This document shows, in pieces, positions 43,370 to 52,041 of a stretch of DNA of 64,000 bases. Origin of the DNA: Burkholderia sp. FERM BP-3421 (GTDB taxonomy: Bacteria; Pseudomonadota; Gammaproteobacteria; Burkholderiales; Burkholderiaceae); NCBI RefSeq assembly GCF_028657905.1, contig NZ_CP117782.1, positions 2,046,001 to 2,110,000 of the forward strand, given 5' to 3'. The notes under the pieces are model-generated. The model was not told where the DNA came from, did not search any database, and saw nothing but the letters and a program-made list of their open reading frames with translations. The position numbers were made by a program, and so were the translations under genes. Position 1 is the stretch's first letter; every line of letters begins with the position of its first letter.

Positions 43370-44375
43370 TGGTCGCGGTGATCGTGTCGCTGTAGCTGCC
43401 CGGCGCGGGCGTGGCCTGCGTCGGCACCCGGCCGTACACGGTGAGCGCCTGCGCGACGCCGCTGCCCGTGCCGGTCGCCATCGAGGTGCCGCTCGTGCCG
43501 TCGCCCCACGGGTTCGCGTGCGCGGCATCGAGATACAGCTGATAGCCGACCGAACCGCCGCCGCCCGAGCGCAGCATGGTGCGCGCGGAGACGCTGCCGC
43601 TCGTGCCGCCGTTCAGCGCGATCTCGAACGCGTCGCCGTTGGTGCACTGCGCGCTGATCGAGCCGGTCGCGGTCAGCGCGCTCGTCAAGAGGCCGGCCGC
43701 CGCGAACGCGACGTTGGTCGCCGTGATGTTGCAGTTGTTGATCACCGTCGCGGTGGCCGTGAACGCGAACGTGCCGTACGCGGTCTGCCCCGTGCAGCTC
43801 GGCGGCCCCAACAGGTAGAACAGGTAGTTGAGCGAGGTCTGGCTGCCGCCGAAGTTTTGCGAGTAGACCGTGTTCGCGTTGCCGACCGACGGCACCGTCG
43901 GCTGGTTCGCGGCGATCTTTCCGTAGATCGTCACGTTCGCGCTCGTGGTGGTCGACAGCGCCGGCTTCGTCAGGATCAGCGAAATCGGCGTCGTGCCCGA
44001 GTAGGTCGAGCCCCAGCTCGTCGTATAGCCGGCGTCCTGATACAGGTCGTACTGCATCTGGTTCGCGCCGCTGGTCAGGTAGCGCGGGCTCGTGCCGCCC
44101 AGGTTCAGGCACACGAGCACGTTCGGCACGAGCGTGATCGCGGACCAGGTGCAGGTGACGGTCATGGTCGACGTGGTCGTGACCGCGGTGAGCGCGATCG
44201 GGCTCACCGAACCGAAGCTCGGCGCGGGCGCGGTCACCGTGCAGGTCTCGGCGCGCGCGGCCGCCCAGGGCGCCGCCAACGCGATCAGCATGCCGAGCGC
44301 GAACAGGCCCCGTTTCAGAAACCGCATCCATCCGCGCCGTTGTTTTTCAATGCGCAGCACTGCCGACTCCGTCAT
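43359..44375 (-). CDS. Two-domain spore coat U (SCPU) protein, probable Csu-type tip adhesin
   Basis: The start at 44375 follows GTGGAGTTGGA; the signal peptide ends near AAARAETC. The 338 aa protein holds two SCPU domains: about 45-190 (ETCTVTAPAPSFGSVSP, YDLYQDAGYTTSWG) and about 195-338 (INNCNITATNVAFAAAG, YQLYLDAAHANPWGDG, TVYGRVPTQ). Single-domain SCPU proteins are pilus subunits; two-domain ones are tip adhesins such as CsuE. Here the gene is divergent from the subunit-chaperone-usher genes, unlike csu operons where it is last. Product is exported and, by inference, caps the pilus. Confidence 0.85.
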   Translation of the reverse strand: MTESAVLRIEKQRRGWMRFLKRGLFALGMLIALAAPWAAARAETCTVTAPAPSFGSVSPIALTAVTTTSTMTVTCTWSAITLVPNVLVCLNLGGTSPRYLTSGANQMQYDLYQDAGYTTSWGSTYSGTTPISLILTKPALSTTTSANVTIYGKIAANQPTVPSVGNANTVYSQNFGGSQTSLNYLFYLLGPPSCTGQTAYGTFAFTATATVINNCNITATNVAFAAAGLLTSALTATGSISAQCTNGDAFEIALNGGTSGSVSARTMLRSGGGGSVGYQLYLDAAHANPWGDGTSGTSMATGTGSGVAQALTVYGRVPTQATPAPGSYSDTITATISF

Positions 44376-44755
44376 TCCAACTCCACGAAATAGTCGCCCA
44401 CAATTCAATTTCAAAAATCATGAACAATCTTATTCAGACACAAACAATTCGATTCCATAAAAGAATTTCTTGCGCCTCGATCGGTATTCCACGAATGCAC
44501 CGATCCACGGGATCATTAACCAGCATAGGCTTGAAATGACATGCATCCAGAGTACTTTAATTCTCCTTTTCCAATACTTATTAATTGATTTTTCACTTTC
44601 ACCGTTGCAGCCCAATAATCCGTGCGCTAATCTTACCTAAAACATCAGGAATATCCTGAATAAAAATCCGTCCGATTCGCCGATCCTCGAGGTGTTGTTT
44701 CACCCCCGGGAGCAGTCCCGGCGGTTCACAACCAGAACAGCAGGAGCGCTACGCG
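44376..44755. promoter_or_regulatory. AT-rich divergent control region of the pilus locus
   Basis: The stretch 44400-44690 is strikingly A/T-rich compared with the flanking genes. TCAGGA-3-TCCTGA (44645-44659) is a perfect inverted repeat. The region should contain promoters for the tip gene and the subunit operon. A 61-codon frame on the minus strand (44430-44615, TTG start, one possible helix and a basic tail) is possible but weakly supported. The composition suggests transfer or silencing by H-NS-like proteins. Confidence 0.55.
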
Positions 44756-45289
44756 ATGAACCACTCTTTCCGTCCGTTTCTGTCGGCCGCGGCGGCCGCG
44801 CTGCTCGCCGCGACACCGGCCTTCCAGCCCGCCGAGGCCGCGGTTTACTCGAACGGCACGGCGACGGCCACCTTCAACGTCACGCTGACGATCCAGGCCA
44901 ACTGCACGATCGCCGCGACGCCGCTCGCGTTCGGCACGACCGGCGTGCTCGCGGCCGCCCTCAACCAGCAGACCACGCTGTCGGTCACCTGCTCCAACCT
45001 GACGCCCTACAACGTCGGGCTCGACGCCGGCAACGTCACCGGCTCGACCGTCACCGCCCGGCTGCTGGCCGGCACCGCGACCGGCAACACCGGCACGACC
45101 GTCGGCTTCCAGCTCTACCAGGACTCGGGCCACACGACCGTGTGGGGCAACACGCAGGGCACCAACACCGTCGGCGGCACCGGTTCCGGCTCCGCGCAGA
45201 CGATCAACGTGTACGGCCAGGTGGCCGCCCAGTCGACGCCGAAGCCCGACACGTACCAGACCACCGTCACCGCAACCGTCTACTTCTGA
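44756..45289 (+). CDS. SCPU-domain pilus subunit 1
   Basis: The 177 aa protein has a signal peptide (1-28, ending AEA) and a single spore coat U domain: LTIQANCTIAATPLAFGTTG, two Cys for the disulphide, YQDSGHTTVWGN and a C-terminal strand ending VTATVYF. The last strand and the first are those used in donor-strand exchange. It is closely related to the next gene, so the two arose by duplication. Likely a structural subunit of a Csu-type pilus used for biofilm. Confidence 0.88.
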   Translation: MNHSFRPFLSAAAAALLAATPAFQPAEAAVYSNGTATATFNVTLTIQANCTIAATPLAFGTTGVLAAALNQQTTLSVTCSNLTPYNVGLDAGNVTGSTVTARLLAGTATGNTGTTVGFQLYQDSGHTTVWGNTQGTNTVGGTGSGSAQTINVYGQVAAQSTPKPDTYQTTVTATVYF

Positions 45290-45333
45290 CCGACGCGCGC
45301 GGCGAGCGCCGCGCGACCTCACCGGAGCCGCCC

Positions 45334-45864
45334 ATGAATGCGACCGCACGCGTCTTCACCAGGCTCGCGCTCGCCGCGAGCCTGGCCGCCATGCCGCCGA
45401 TGCAGGCGGTCCGCGCCGCCGTGTATTCGAACGGCACCGCGACGGGCACCTTCGGCGTCACGCTGACGATCCAGGCCAACTGCACGATCGCGGCGAATCC
45501 GCTCGCGTTCGGCACGACCGGCGTGCTGACCACGGCGATCAACCAGACCACGACCCTCTCGGTCACCTGCTCGAACGCGACGCCGTACAACGTCGGGCTC
45601 GACGGCGGCTCGGTGCTCGGCTCGACCGTGACGAACCGGGTGCTGGCGGGCAGCCTGCTGCTCAACCTCGCCGTCGTCAACTACCAGCTCTACCAGGACG
45701 CCGGCCACACGACCATCTGGGGCAACACACAGGGCACCAATACGCTCGGCGGCACCGGCTCCGGCTCGACGCAGACCCTGACCGTCTACGGCCAGGTGCC
45801 CGCGCAGACCACCCCGCAAAACGACACCTACCAGTCCACCATTACCGCGAGTGTCTTCTTCTGA
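45334..45864 (+). CDS. SCPU-domain pilus subunit 2
   Basis: The 176 aa product is a near duplicate of subunit 1: the same VTLTIQANCTIAANPLAFG core, SVTCSNATPYNVGLD, YQDAGHTTIWGNTQG and closing TITASVFF. The signal peptide ends VRAAVYS. GGAG precedes the ATG. Its end overlaps the chaperone gene by 14 bases, so translation is coupled. Confidence 0.88.
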   Translation: MNATARVFTRLALAASLAAMPPMQAVRAAVYSNGTATGTFGVTLTIQANCTIAANPLAFGTTGVLTTAINQTTTLSVTCSNATPYNVGLDGGSVLGSTVTNRVLAGSLLLNLAVVNYQLYQDAGHTTIWGNTQGTNTLGGTGSGSTQTLTVYGQVPAQTTPQNDTYQSTITASVFF

Positions 45865-46585
45865 CCTTTTCCCGATCCGCGCGCGCCTGCTCTGCGCGCT
45901 GGCCTGCGGCCTCGCGGCGGCCGCGGCGCACGGCGCGACCCTGCAGATCTCGCCCGTCACGCTCGACCTCGCCGCCGACAGTCCCGCGGCGGCCCTCACG
46001 CTGCGCAACCCGGGCGACCGGCCGATCTACGGCCAGGTGCGCACCTATCGCTGGACCCAGGAACACGGCGACGACGTGCTCACGCCCGCCCCGGAGCTGG
46101 TCGCGAGCCCGCCGCTGCTGCAGATCGGCGCGCAGTCGGACCAGTTGGTGCGGCTCGTGCGCACCGCGCGCGACAAGCCGCCGCGCGAGCAGAGCTACCG
46201 CGTGCTGATCGACGAGCTGCCGACGCCCGACGCGCCGGTGACGAGCGGCATCACGATCCGCCTGCGCTACTCGATCCCGGTGTTCGTCGCGCCCGCCACG
46301 GCCGGCGCGCCCGCCCAGCTCGACTGGAGCCTCGCGCGCGGCGAGCAGGCCTGGCAGTTGCGCGTCGCGAACCGCGGCGAGCATCACGCGCAAATCTCGG
46401 CCGTGCGCCTCGTCGACGCGGCCGGCAAGCGCTACGAGATCACCGAGGGCCTGCTCGGCTATGCGCTCGCGGGCAGCGCGCGGCAGTGGCCGCTGCGGCT
46501 CGATCCGGCGATCGGGCCGCAGATCCGCCGCGTGGAGGCCATCGTCAACCTGCAGAAGGTCGAGGCCGCCGTGGCCTCGCCCTGA
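45851..46585 (+). CDS. Periplasmic pilus chaperone (Csu type)
   Basis: The start is GTG 45851, inside the end of subunit 2. The 244 aa protein has a signal peptide (to about 29, AAAHGA) and the two Ig-like domains of PapD-type chaperones: LQISPVTLDLAADSPAAALTLRNPGD, QLVRLVR and YRVLIDELP in domain 1, and a shorter domain 2 from about residue 150. It keeps subunits folded and hands them to the usher. Confidence 0.9.
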   Translation: MSSSDLFPIRARLLCALACGLAAAAAHGATLQISPVTLDLAADSPAAALTLRNPGDRPIYGQVRTYRWTQEHGDDVLTPAPELVASPPLLQIGAQSDQLVRLVRTARDKPPREQSYRVLIDELPTPDAPVTSGITIRLRYSIPVFVAPATAGAPAQLDWSLARGEQAWQLRVANRGEHHAQISAVRLVDAAGKRYEITEGLLGYALAGSARQWPLRLDPAIGPQIRRVEAIVNLQKVEAAVASP

Positions 46586-46618
46586 ACCCGACGCCCCCCC
46601 GCTCCCGCTCGTCCGACC

Positions 46619-49015
46619 GTGCCGCTCGCTCGCCCCGCGCCCCGCCCGACGATGTCCGGGCGCCCCGGGCGCCTGGCCGCCCCTGCCGCCGCCGCCGCGC
46701 TCGCGCTCGCGCTCGCCGCGTTCGAACCGGCCGCGCGTGCGCAGGACCTGCCGCGCGTGATTCCGTCCGACGCGCGCGCGGCCCTGCCCGGCTCCGCCGC
46801 GGGCGCGCCGGACGACCTGTATCTCGACGTCACGCTCAACGGCGAACCGACCCACCTGATCGTGCATTTCAGCGTGCACGACGAGCGGCTGTCGGCCAGC
46901 CAGGACGATCTCAACGACCTCGGCATCACGACCGCGAGCCTGAAGCTGCCCGCCAACGCGCTGGTCGCGCTCGACGCGCTGCCGGGCCTGCGCTATCGCT
47001 ACGACGTCACGAGCCAGACCATCGCGCTCGAGGTGCCCAACGCGCTGCGCATCCCGCACACCTACGACACGCGCGCAATCCAGGCCACCCCGAACGCCAC
47101 CGCCGGGCGCGGCGTGCTGCTCAACTACGACCTCTACGCGCAAAGCGGCGAGCACGCGCCGGTGTCGCTGTGGAGCGAACTGCGCTATTTCGATCCGGCC
47201 GGCGTGTTCAGCACGACGGGCATCGCGTCGTTCTATCGCGGCGACCAGCGCTATACGCGCTACGACACCTCGTGGAGCCGCTCCGATCCGAAGACGCTGA
47301 GCACCCTGCAGCTCGGCGACACCATCTCGTCGTCGCTCGCCTGGAGCCGTTCGCTGCGCCTCGGCGGCGTGCAGTGGCGCAGCAATTTCGCGCTGCGCCC
47401 CGACCTCGTGACCTTCCCGGTGCCCGCGCTGCCGGGCTCGGCCGTCGTGCCGACCTCGGTCGACCTGTACGTGAACAACGTGCGCCAATTCAGCAGCAAC
47501 GTGCCGAGCGGGCCGTTCGTGATCAACAACGTGCCGGGCATCATCGGCGGCGGCAACGCGACCGTGATCACGCGCGACGCGCTCGGACGCTCGATCGCGA
47601 CCTCGCTGCCGCTCTACATCGACACCCGGATGCTCGCGCCCGGACTCGCGAGCTACGGCGTCGAGGCGGGTTTCCTGCGGCGCGCCTACGGACTCGATTC
47701 GTTCGACTACGACCCGCATCCGGCCGCGAGCGCGACCGCGCGCTACGGGCTCACCGACACGTTCACCGCCGAGACCCACGCCGAGGTCACGAGCGGGCTC
47801 TACAACGCGGGCGCGGGCGCGCTGCTGCGGCTCGGCATGGCGGGCGTCGTCAGCGCCTCGGCCGCCGCGAGCGCGGGCCGGCTCGCGGGCGCGCAGTTCG
47901 GGCTCGGCTACCAGTTGATCGAGCCGCGCTTCTCGATCGACGCGCAGACCCTGCGCACGGTGGCGAACTACGGCGACCTCGCCGCGCGCGACGGCACGCC
48001 GGTGCCCACCGTCACCGACCGCGTCACGCTGTCGCTGCCGTTCATCCGCGCGCAGACGCTGTCGCTCAGCTACATCGGCCTCAAGTATCCGGGCGCGCCG
48101 ACCTCGCAGATCGGCTCGGTGGCCTACTCGATCAGCCTCGGCGGCCTGCTGTCGCTGACCGTGAGCGCATTCCAGGACTTCCGCCAGCGCGATTCGCGCG
48201 GCGCGTTCCTCAGCATGAACCTCGGCCTCGGCAACAACACCTCGATCAACGCCAACGTCGGCCGCCAGAACGGCGAATCGATCTACAGCGTCAACGCGAC
48301 CCGGCCGCCCGACTACGACGGCGGCCCCGGCTGGGCGGTGCAGGCGGGCAACGCGGGCGACGTGCGCTACGGCCAGGCGCAGGCCCAGTACCTCGGCCGC
48401 GCCGGCCAGGTGACGGCGCTCGCGCAAACCATCGCGGGCCGCCGCAACGTCTCGCTCGACGTGAGCGGCGCGCTCGTGCTGATGGACGGCAGCGCGCTGC
48501 CGTCGCGGCGCATCGACGACGCGTTCGCGCTGGTGTCGACCGACGCCGCGCCCGGCGTGCCGGTGCTGCACGAGAACCGCGCGATCGGCACGACCGACGG
48601 GCGCGGCCACTTCCTGATTCCGGACCTGAATTCGTACCAGAACAACCGGATCGCGATCGACAGCCTGCGCCTGCCGATCGACGTGCGGCTCTCGGACACG
48701 ATGCGGAACGTGGTGCCGCAGGCCGGCTCCGGGGTGCTCGCGCGCTTCGCGATCACGCGCGAGCAGGCCGCGTCGGTGCTGCTGCGCGACGCGCAGGGCG
48801 CGCCGCTGCCGCCCGGCCTCGCGGTGCGCCAGGTCGAGAACGGCGCGCGCACGATCGTCGGCTACGACGGCATGACCTTCGTGAGCGGCCTCGGCGCGCT
48901 CAATCACCTCGAGATCAGCGGCAACGGCCGCCGCTGCGACGTGTCGTTCCCCTACACGCGCCCGGCCGACGGCACGCCGCCCACCCTCGGCCCGCTCGTG
49001 TGCGACCTCAAGTAG
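46619..49015 (+). CDS. Outer membrane usher of the Csu-type pilus
   Basis: The protein is about 798 aa (GTG start 46619) or 787 aa (ATG 46652); neither has a clear binding site. A signal peptide ends near AARAQD. The N-terminal domain starts LYLDVTLNG. The central beta barrel has the plug (VPTSVDLYVNNVRQFSSNVPSGPF, LGRSIATSLPLYIDTR) and TLSLSYIGLKYPG strands. The C-terminal domains end YTRPADGTPPTLGPLVCDLK in part. It is the pore and assembly platform of the pilus. It closes the operon. Confidence 0.92.
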   Translation: MPLARPAPRPTMSGRPGRLAAPAAAAALALALAAFEPAARAQDLPRVIPSDARAALPGSAAGAPDDLYLDVTLNGEPTHLIVHFSVHDERLSASQDDLNDLGITTASLKLPANALVALDALPGLRYRYDVTSQTIALEVPNALRIPHTYDTRAIQATPNATAGRGVLLNYDLYAQSGEHAPVSLWSELRYFDPAGVFSTTGIASFYRGDQRYTRYDTSWSRSDPKTLSTLQLGDTISSSLAWSRSLRLGGVQWRSNFALRPDLVTFPVPALPGSAVVPTSVDLYVNNVRQFSSNVPSGPFVINNVPGIIGGGNATVITRDALGRSIATSLPLYIDTRMLAPGLASYGVEAGFLRRAYGLDSFDYDPHPAASATARYGLTDTFTAETHAEVTSGLYNAGAGALLRLGMAGVVSASAAASAGRLAGAQFGLGYQLIEPRFSIDAQTLRTVANYGDLAARDGTPVPTVTDRVTLSLPFIRAQTLSLSYIGLKYPGAPTSQIGSVAYSISLGGLLSLTVSAFQDFRQRDSRGAFLSMNLGLGNNTSINANVGRQNGESIYSVNATRPPDYDGGPGWAVQAGNAGDVRYGQAQAQYLGRAGQVTALAQTIAGRRNVSLDVSGALVLMDGSALPSRRIDDAFALVSTDAAPGVPVLHENRAIGTTDGRGHFLIPDLNSYQNNRIAIDSLRLPIDVRLSDTMRNVVPQAGSGVLARFAITREQAASVLLRDAQGAPLPPGLAVRQVENGARTIVGYDGMTFVSGLGALNHLEISGNGRRCDVSFPYTRPADGTPPTLGPLVCDLK

Positions 49016-49111
49016 GCGCGGCGCCCGCCGGCCCGGGCGCGCCGCGATGCTAGAATGATCCGCTATCCCTGCGCGGCGCGAGCCGCCTTCACTCCCCCTC
49101 AAAGAATCGCC

Positions 49112-50521
49112 ATGACGTCCCAACTGCACAAAAAGGGCGAGGCCTGGTCGGCCCGCTTCTCGGAACCGATGTCGGAACTGGTCAAGCGCTACACGTCGTC
49201 GGTCTTTTTCGACAAGCGCCTCGCGCTCGTCGACATCGCCGGCTCGCTCGCGCACGCGAACATGCTTGCCGCGCAGCGCATCATCGGCGCCGACGACCTG
49301 GCCGCGATCGAACGCGGCATGGCGCAGATCAAGGGCGAGATCGAACGCGGCGAATTCGAGTGGCAGCTCGATCTCGAGGACGTGCACCTGAATATCGAGG
49401 CGCGCCTGACCGCGCTGATCGGCGACGCGGGCAAGCGCCTGCATACGGGCCGCTCGCGCAACGACCAGGTCGCGACCGACATCCGCCTGTGGCTGCGCGG
49501 CGAGATCGACCGCATCGGCGACCTGCTCGGCGACCTGCGCGGCGCGCTGCTCGACCTCGCCGAGCAGCACGCCGACACCATCCTGCCGGGCTTCACGCAC
49601 CTGCAGGTCGCGCAGCCCGTGACCTTCGGCCACCATCTGCTCGCCTATGTGGAAATGTTCACGCGCGACGCGGAACGGATGCGCGACTGCCGCACCCGGG
49701 TGAACCGCCTGCCGCTCGGCGCGGCCGCGCTCGCCGGCACCAGCTACCCGATCGACCGCCACGCGGTCGCCAAGACGCTCGGCTTCGACGGCATCTGCGC
49801 GAACTCGCTCGACGCGGTGTCGGATCGCGACTTCGCGATCGAGTTCACCGCCGCGTCGGCGCTCGTGATGACGCACGTGTCGCGCCTGTCCGAGGAACTG
49901 GTGCTGTGGATGAGCCCGCGCGTCGGCTTCATCGATCTCGCGGACCGCTTCTGCACCGGCAGCTCGATCATGCCGCAGAAGAAGAACCCGGACGTGCCCG
50001 AGCTCGCGCGCGGCAAGACCGGCCGCGTGAACGGCCACCTGATCGCGCTGCTCACGCTGATGAAGGGCCAGCCGCTCGCCTACAACAAGGACAACCAGGA
50101 AGACAAGGAGCCGCTGTTCGACACGGTCGACACGGTCGCCGACACGCTGCGCATCTTCGCCGAGATGGTCGCGGGCATCACCGTGAAGCCGGACGCGATG
50201 CGCGCCGCCGCGCTGCAGGGCTTCTCGACCGCGACCGACCTCGCCGACTACCTCGTCAAGCGCGGCCTGCCGTTCCGCGACGCGCACGAAGCGGTCGCGC
50301 ACGCGGTGCGGATCTGCGAAGTGCGCGGCTGCGACCTCGCCGACCTGACGCTCGACGAAATGAAGCAGGAGTTGCCGAACGTCGCGCACCTGATCGGCGA
50401 CGACGTGTTCGGCTATCTGACGCTCGAAGGGTCGGTCGCGAGCCGCAACCACCCGGGCGGCACCGCGCCCGACCAGGTGCGCGCGGCCGTGCGGGCGGCG
50501 CGCGCGACGCTCGGCCGCTGA
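49112..50521 (+). CDS. argH: Argininosuccinate lyase
   Basis: The enzyme splits argininosuccinate into arginine and fumarate in the last step of arginine synthesis. The 469 aa product has the fumarase-family signature GSSIMPQKKNPD with its catalytic Ser, HTGRSRNDQVATD and TFGHHLLAY. ATG 49112 gives the usual N-terminus (KGEAWSARFSEP). TAGAAT at 49051-49056, preceded by TG, is a possible extended -10. A strong terminator follows, so the gene is probably transcribed alone. Confidence 0.96.
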   Translation: MTSQLHKKGEAWSARFSEPMSELVKRYTSSVFFDKRLALVDIAGSLAHANMLAAQRIIGADDLAAIERGMAQIKGEIERGEFEWQLDLEDVHLNIEARLTALIGDAGKRLHTGRSRNDQVATDIRLWLRGEIDRIGDLLGDLRGALLDLAEQHADTILPGFTHLQVAQPVTFGHHLLAYVEMFTRDAERMRDCRTRVNRLPLGAAALAGTSYPIDRHAVAKTLGFDGICANSLDAVSDRDFAIEFTAASALVMTHVSRLSEELVLWMSPRVGFIDLADRFCTGSSIMPQKKNPDVPELARGKTGRVNGHLIALLTLMKGQPLAYNKDNQEDKEPLFDTVDTVADTLRIFAEMVAGITVKPDAMRAAALQGFSTATDLADYLVKRGLPFRDAHEAVAHAVRICEVRGCDLADLTLDEMKQELPNVAHLIGDDVFGYLTLEGSVASRNHPGGTAPDQVRAAVRAARATLGR

Positions 50522-50538
50522 GCGGCTGCGGCGCCACG

Positions 50539-50567
50539 GCGGACACCGGCGGTGTCCGCTTTTTTTT
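50539..50567 (+). terminator. Rho-independent terminator of argH
   Basis: Perfect 9-base arms GCGGACACC and GGTGTCCGC with a 3-base loop, followed by eight T. It lies 18 bases after the argH stop. Confidence 0.96.
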
Positions 50568-50611
50568 CGCCGCGCGACGCGCGGCCGCATCACACCTCAC
50601 GAGGGAAGCGG

Positions 50612-51292
50612 ATGTTCTCAGCGGCGATCTTCGACATGGACGGTCTGCTCATCGATTCCGAGCGCACCATCATGAACACCTGGCTCGCGGTCGCCCGCGA
50701 ACACGGCGTGACGCTCGCGCCCGCCGACTACCTGCAGATCGTCGGCCGCTCGTTCGCGGAAGGGCAGCGGATCCTCGCCCGCCTGCTCGGCAGCGAAGCG
50801 GCGTTCAGCGTGGTGGCGGGACGCGTGCGCGCGCAGCTCGCCACGCCGACGTCGACCCCGAAGTATCCGCTCAAGCCCGGCGCGCTCGCCCTGCTCGACG
50901 CGCTCGCGCGCGCCGGCATTCCGTGCGCGGTCGCCTCGTCGTCGGGCCGCGACGTGATCCGCGCGAGGCTCGACGAAGTCGGCGTGCTGCAGCGCTTCGC
51001 CGCGCTCGCGGGCGGCGACGAGGTCGCGCGCGGCAAGCCCGATCCCGCCGTCTACCGGCTCGCGGCCGAGCGCCTCGCGGTGCCCGCGCAGGCCTGCCTC
51101 GCGTTCGAGGACAGTGATTTCGGCGCGCATGCGGCCGCCCGCTCGGGCGCATCGGTCATCACCGTGCCCGACCTCAAGACGCCCACGCCGGAAGTCATCG
51201 CATTGAGTTTCAGGATCCTCACCTCGCTCGACGAGGCGGTCGCGCACGTGCCCACGTGGTTCGCCGCCGCGCCGCGCGCCGGCGCCGCCTGA
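50612..51292 (+). CDS. HAD-IA family phosphatase
   Basis: The 226 aa protein has motif I FDMDGLLIDSE (nucleophile and acid/base Asp), motif II VASSSG, motif III Lys in RGKPDPAVY and motif IV FEDSDFG. A helical cap lies between about 16 and 85. It resembles beta-phosphoglucomutase-like and sugar-phosphate phosphatases; the substrate is unknown. Start 50612 follows GAGGGAA. Its stop codon is part of a hairpin shared with the convergent gene. Confidence 0.92.
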   Translation: MFSAAIFDMDGLLIDSERTIMNTWLAVAREHGVTLAPADYLQIVGRSFAEGQRILARLLGSEAAFSVVAGRVRAQLATPTSTPKYPLKPGALALLDALARAGIPCAVASSSGRDVIRARLDEVGVLQRFAALAGGDEVARGKPDPAVYRLAAERLAVPAQACLAFEDSDFGAHAAARSGASVITVPDLKTPTPEVIALSFRILTSLDEAVAHVPTWFAAAPRAGAA

Positions 51293-51314
51293 GCGGCGGG
51301 GGCCCGCCGCTCAG
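51289..51314. terminator. Shared hairpin containing both stop codons of convergent genes
   Basis: Perfect 12-base arms CTGAGCGGCGGG and CCCGCCGCTCAG around a 2-base centre. The left arm includes the HAD stop TGA (51290-51292) and the right arm the stop of the LprI-like gene on the other strand (51311-51313). There is no T-tract, so it may protect 3' ends rather than terminate. Confidence 0.6.
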
Positions 51315-52039
51315 CGGTTGCCGACCGTCTCGGAGAAACGCTTGAGCGTCGCGACCCGCGCGCCGATCAGGTCGACGCGCTCGTCCTCGCTGATGAGCGG
51401 CGTGGTGCCGTCGCGGAACGACGCCCAGGCGCGCTGCGCGCGCATCAGCGTCGCGCGCGAGCGGGCCGGCATGCGTTTCTGCAGCTTCGCGGCGTAGCGA
51501 TTCAGATCGAACTGCGCGTGCTCGCACGCGGCGTCCTGCGCGCACGGCCGCACCCGGTGCACCGCGCCTTTCGCGCCGCCGGGCTGCGCATAGCGGTCGG
51601 CCGCCTCGCGCAGCGCGAGCGCGCGGTCGCGCACCGGCTGCAACTGCATGTCGGCGCTCGCCATCGCATACATCGTGCCCTGCGTGGTCTCGTACACCGC
51701 GCGCGCGAGCGGCAGCTCGTCGCCGCGCCACGCGAGCCAGCGGCGCTGGCTCTCCTGCCAGCCGCGCTTCGCATCGGCGGGCGCCACCCGCACGAGCCGC
51801 GCGTACGTCTCGCCCATCGCGGCCTGCCATTTCTGCCGCGCCTCGTCCATGCACTGGATCTGGCCGACGGTCGACGAGCGGTCGCGCTGCGCGAGACACT
51901 GCCGCATCGCGACGTCGATCGGATCGGCCGCCGCGACTTCCGCGCGCGCGACGCCCGCGGCGGCGGCCCAGGCAAGCGCCGCGACCAGCGCCGCACGCGC
52001 GAGCGGCCTACGCATGCGCGTCACGCCCATCGTCGGCAT
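51311..52039 (-). CDS. LprI-like (DUF1311) periplasmic protein
   Basis: The protein is about 242 aa. A signal peptide ends near ARAEVA. Two regions resemble the LprI/DUF1311 repeat, with RQCLAQRDRSSTVGQIQCMDEARQKW and ESQRRWLAWR around about 50-110 and MRAQRAWASFRDG near the end, plus paired Cys (CAQDAACEHAQ). Relatives include lysozyme-inhibitor-type proteins. ATG 52039 is two bases after the decarboxylase stop, which suggests coupling; ATG 52015 gives a more standard signal peptide. Function in this locus is not known. Confidence 0.8.
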   Translation of the reverse strand: MPTMGVTRMRRPLARAALVAALAWAAAAGVARAEVAAADPIDVAMRQCLAQRDRSSTVGQIQCMDEARQKWQAAMGETYARLVRVAPADAKRGWQESQRRWLAWRGDELPLARAVYETTQGTMYAMASADMQLQPVRDRALALREAADRYAQPGGAKGAVHRVRPCAQDAACEHAQFDLNRYAAKLQKRMPARSRATLMRAQRAWASFRDGTTPLISEDERVDLIGARVATLKRFSETVGNR

Positions 52040-52041
52040 CG

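Noticed and set aside
45842..50593. Long minus-strand open frame opposite the pilus chaperone, usher and argH
   Set aside because: Arg/Ala/Val/His-rich shadow of genes with clear family motifs on the plus strand.
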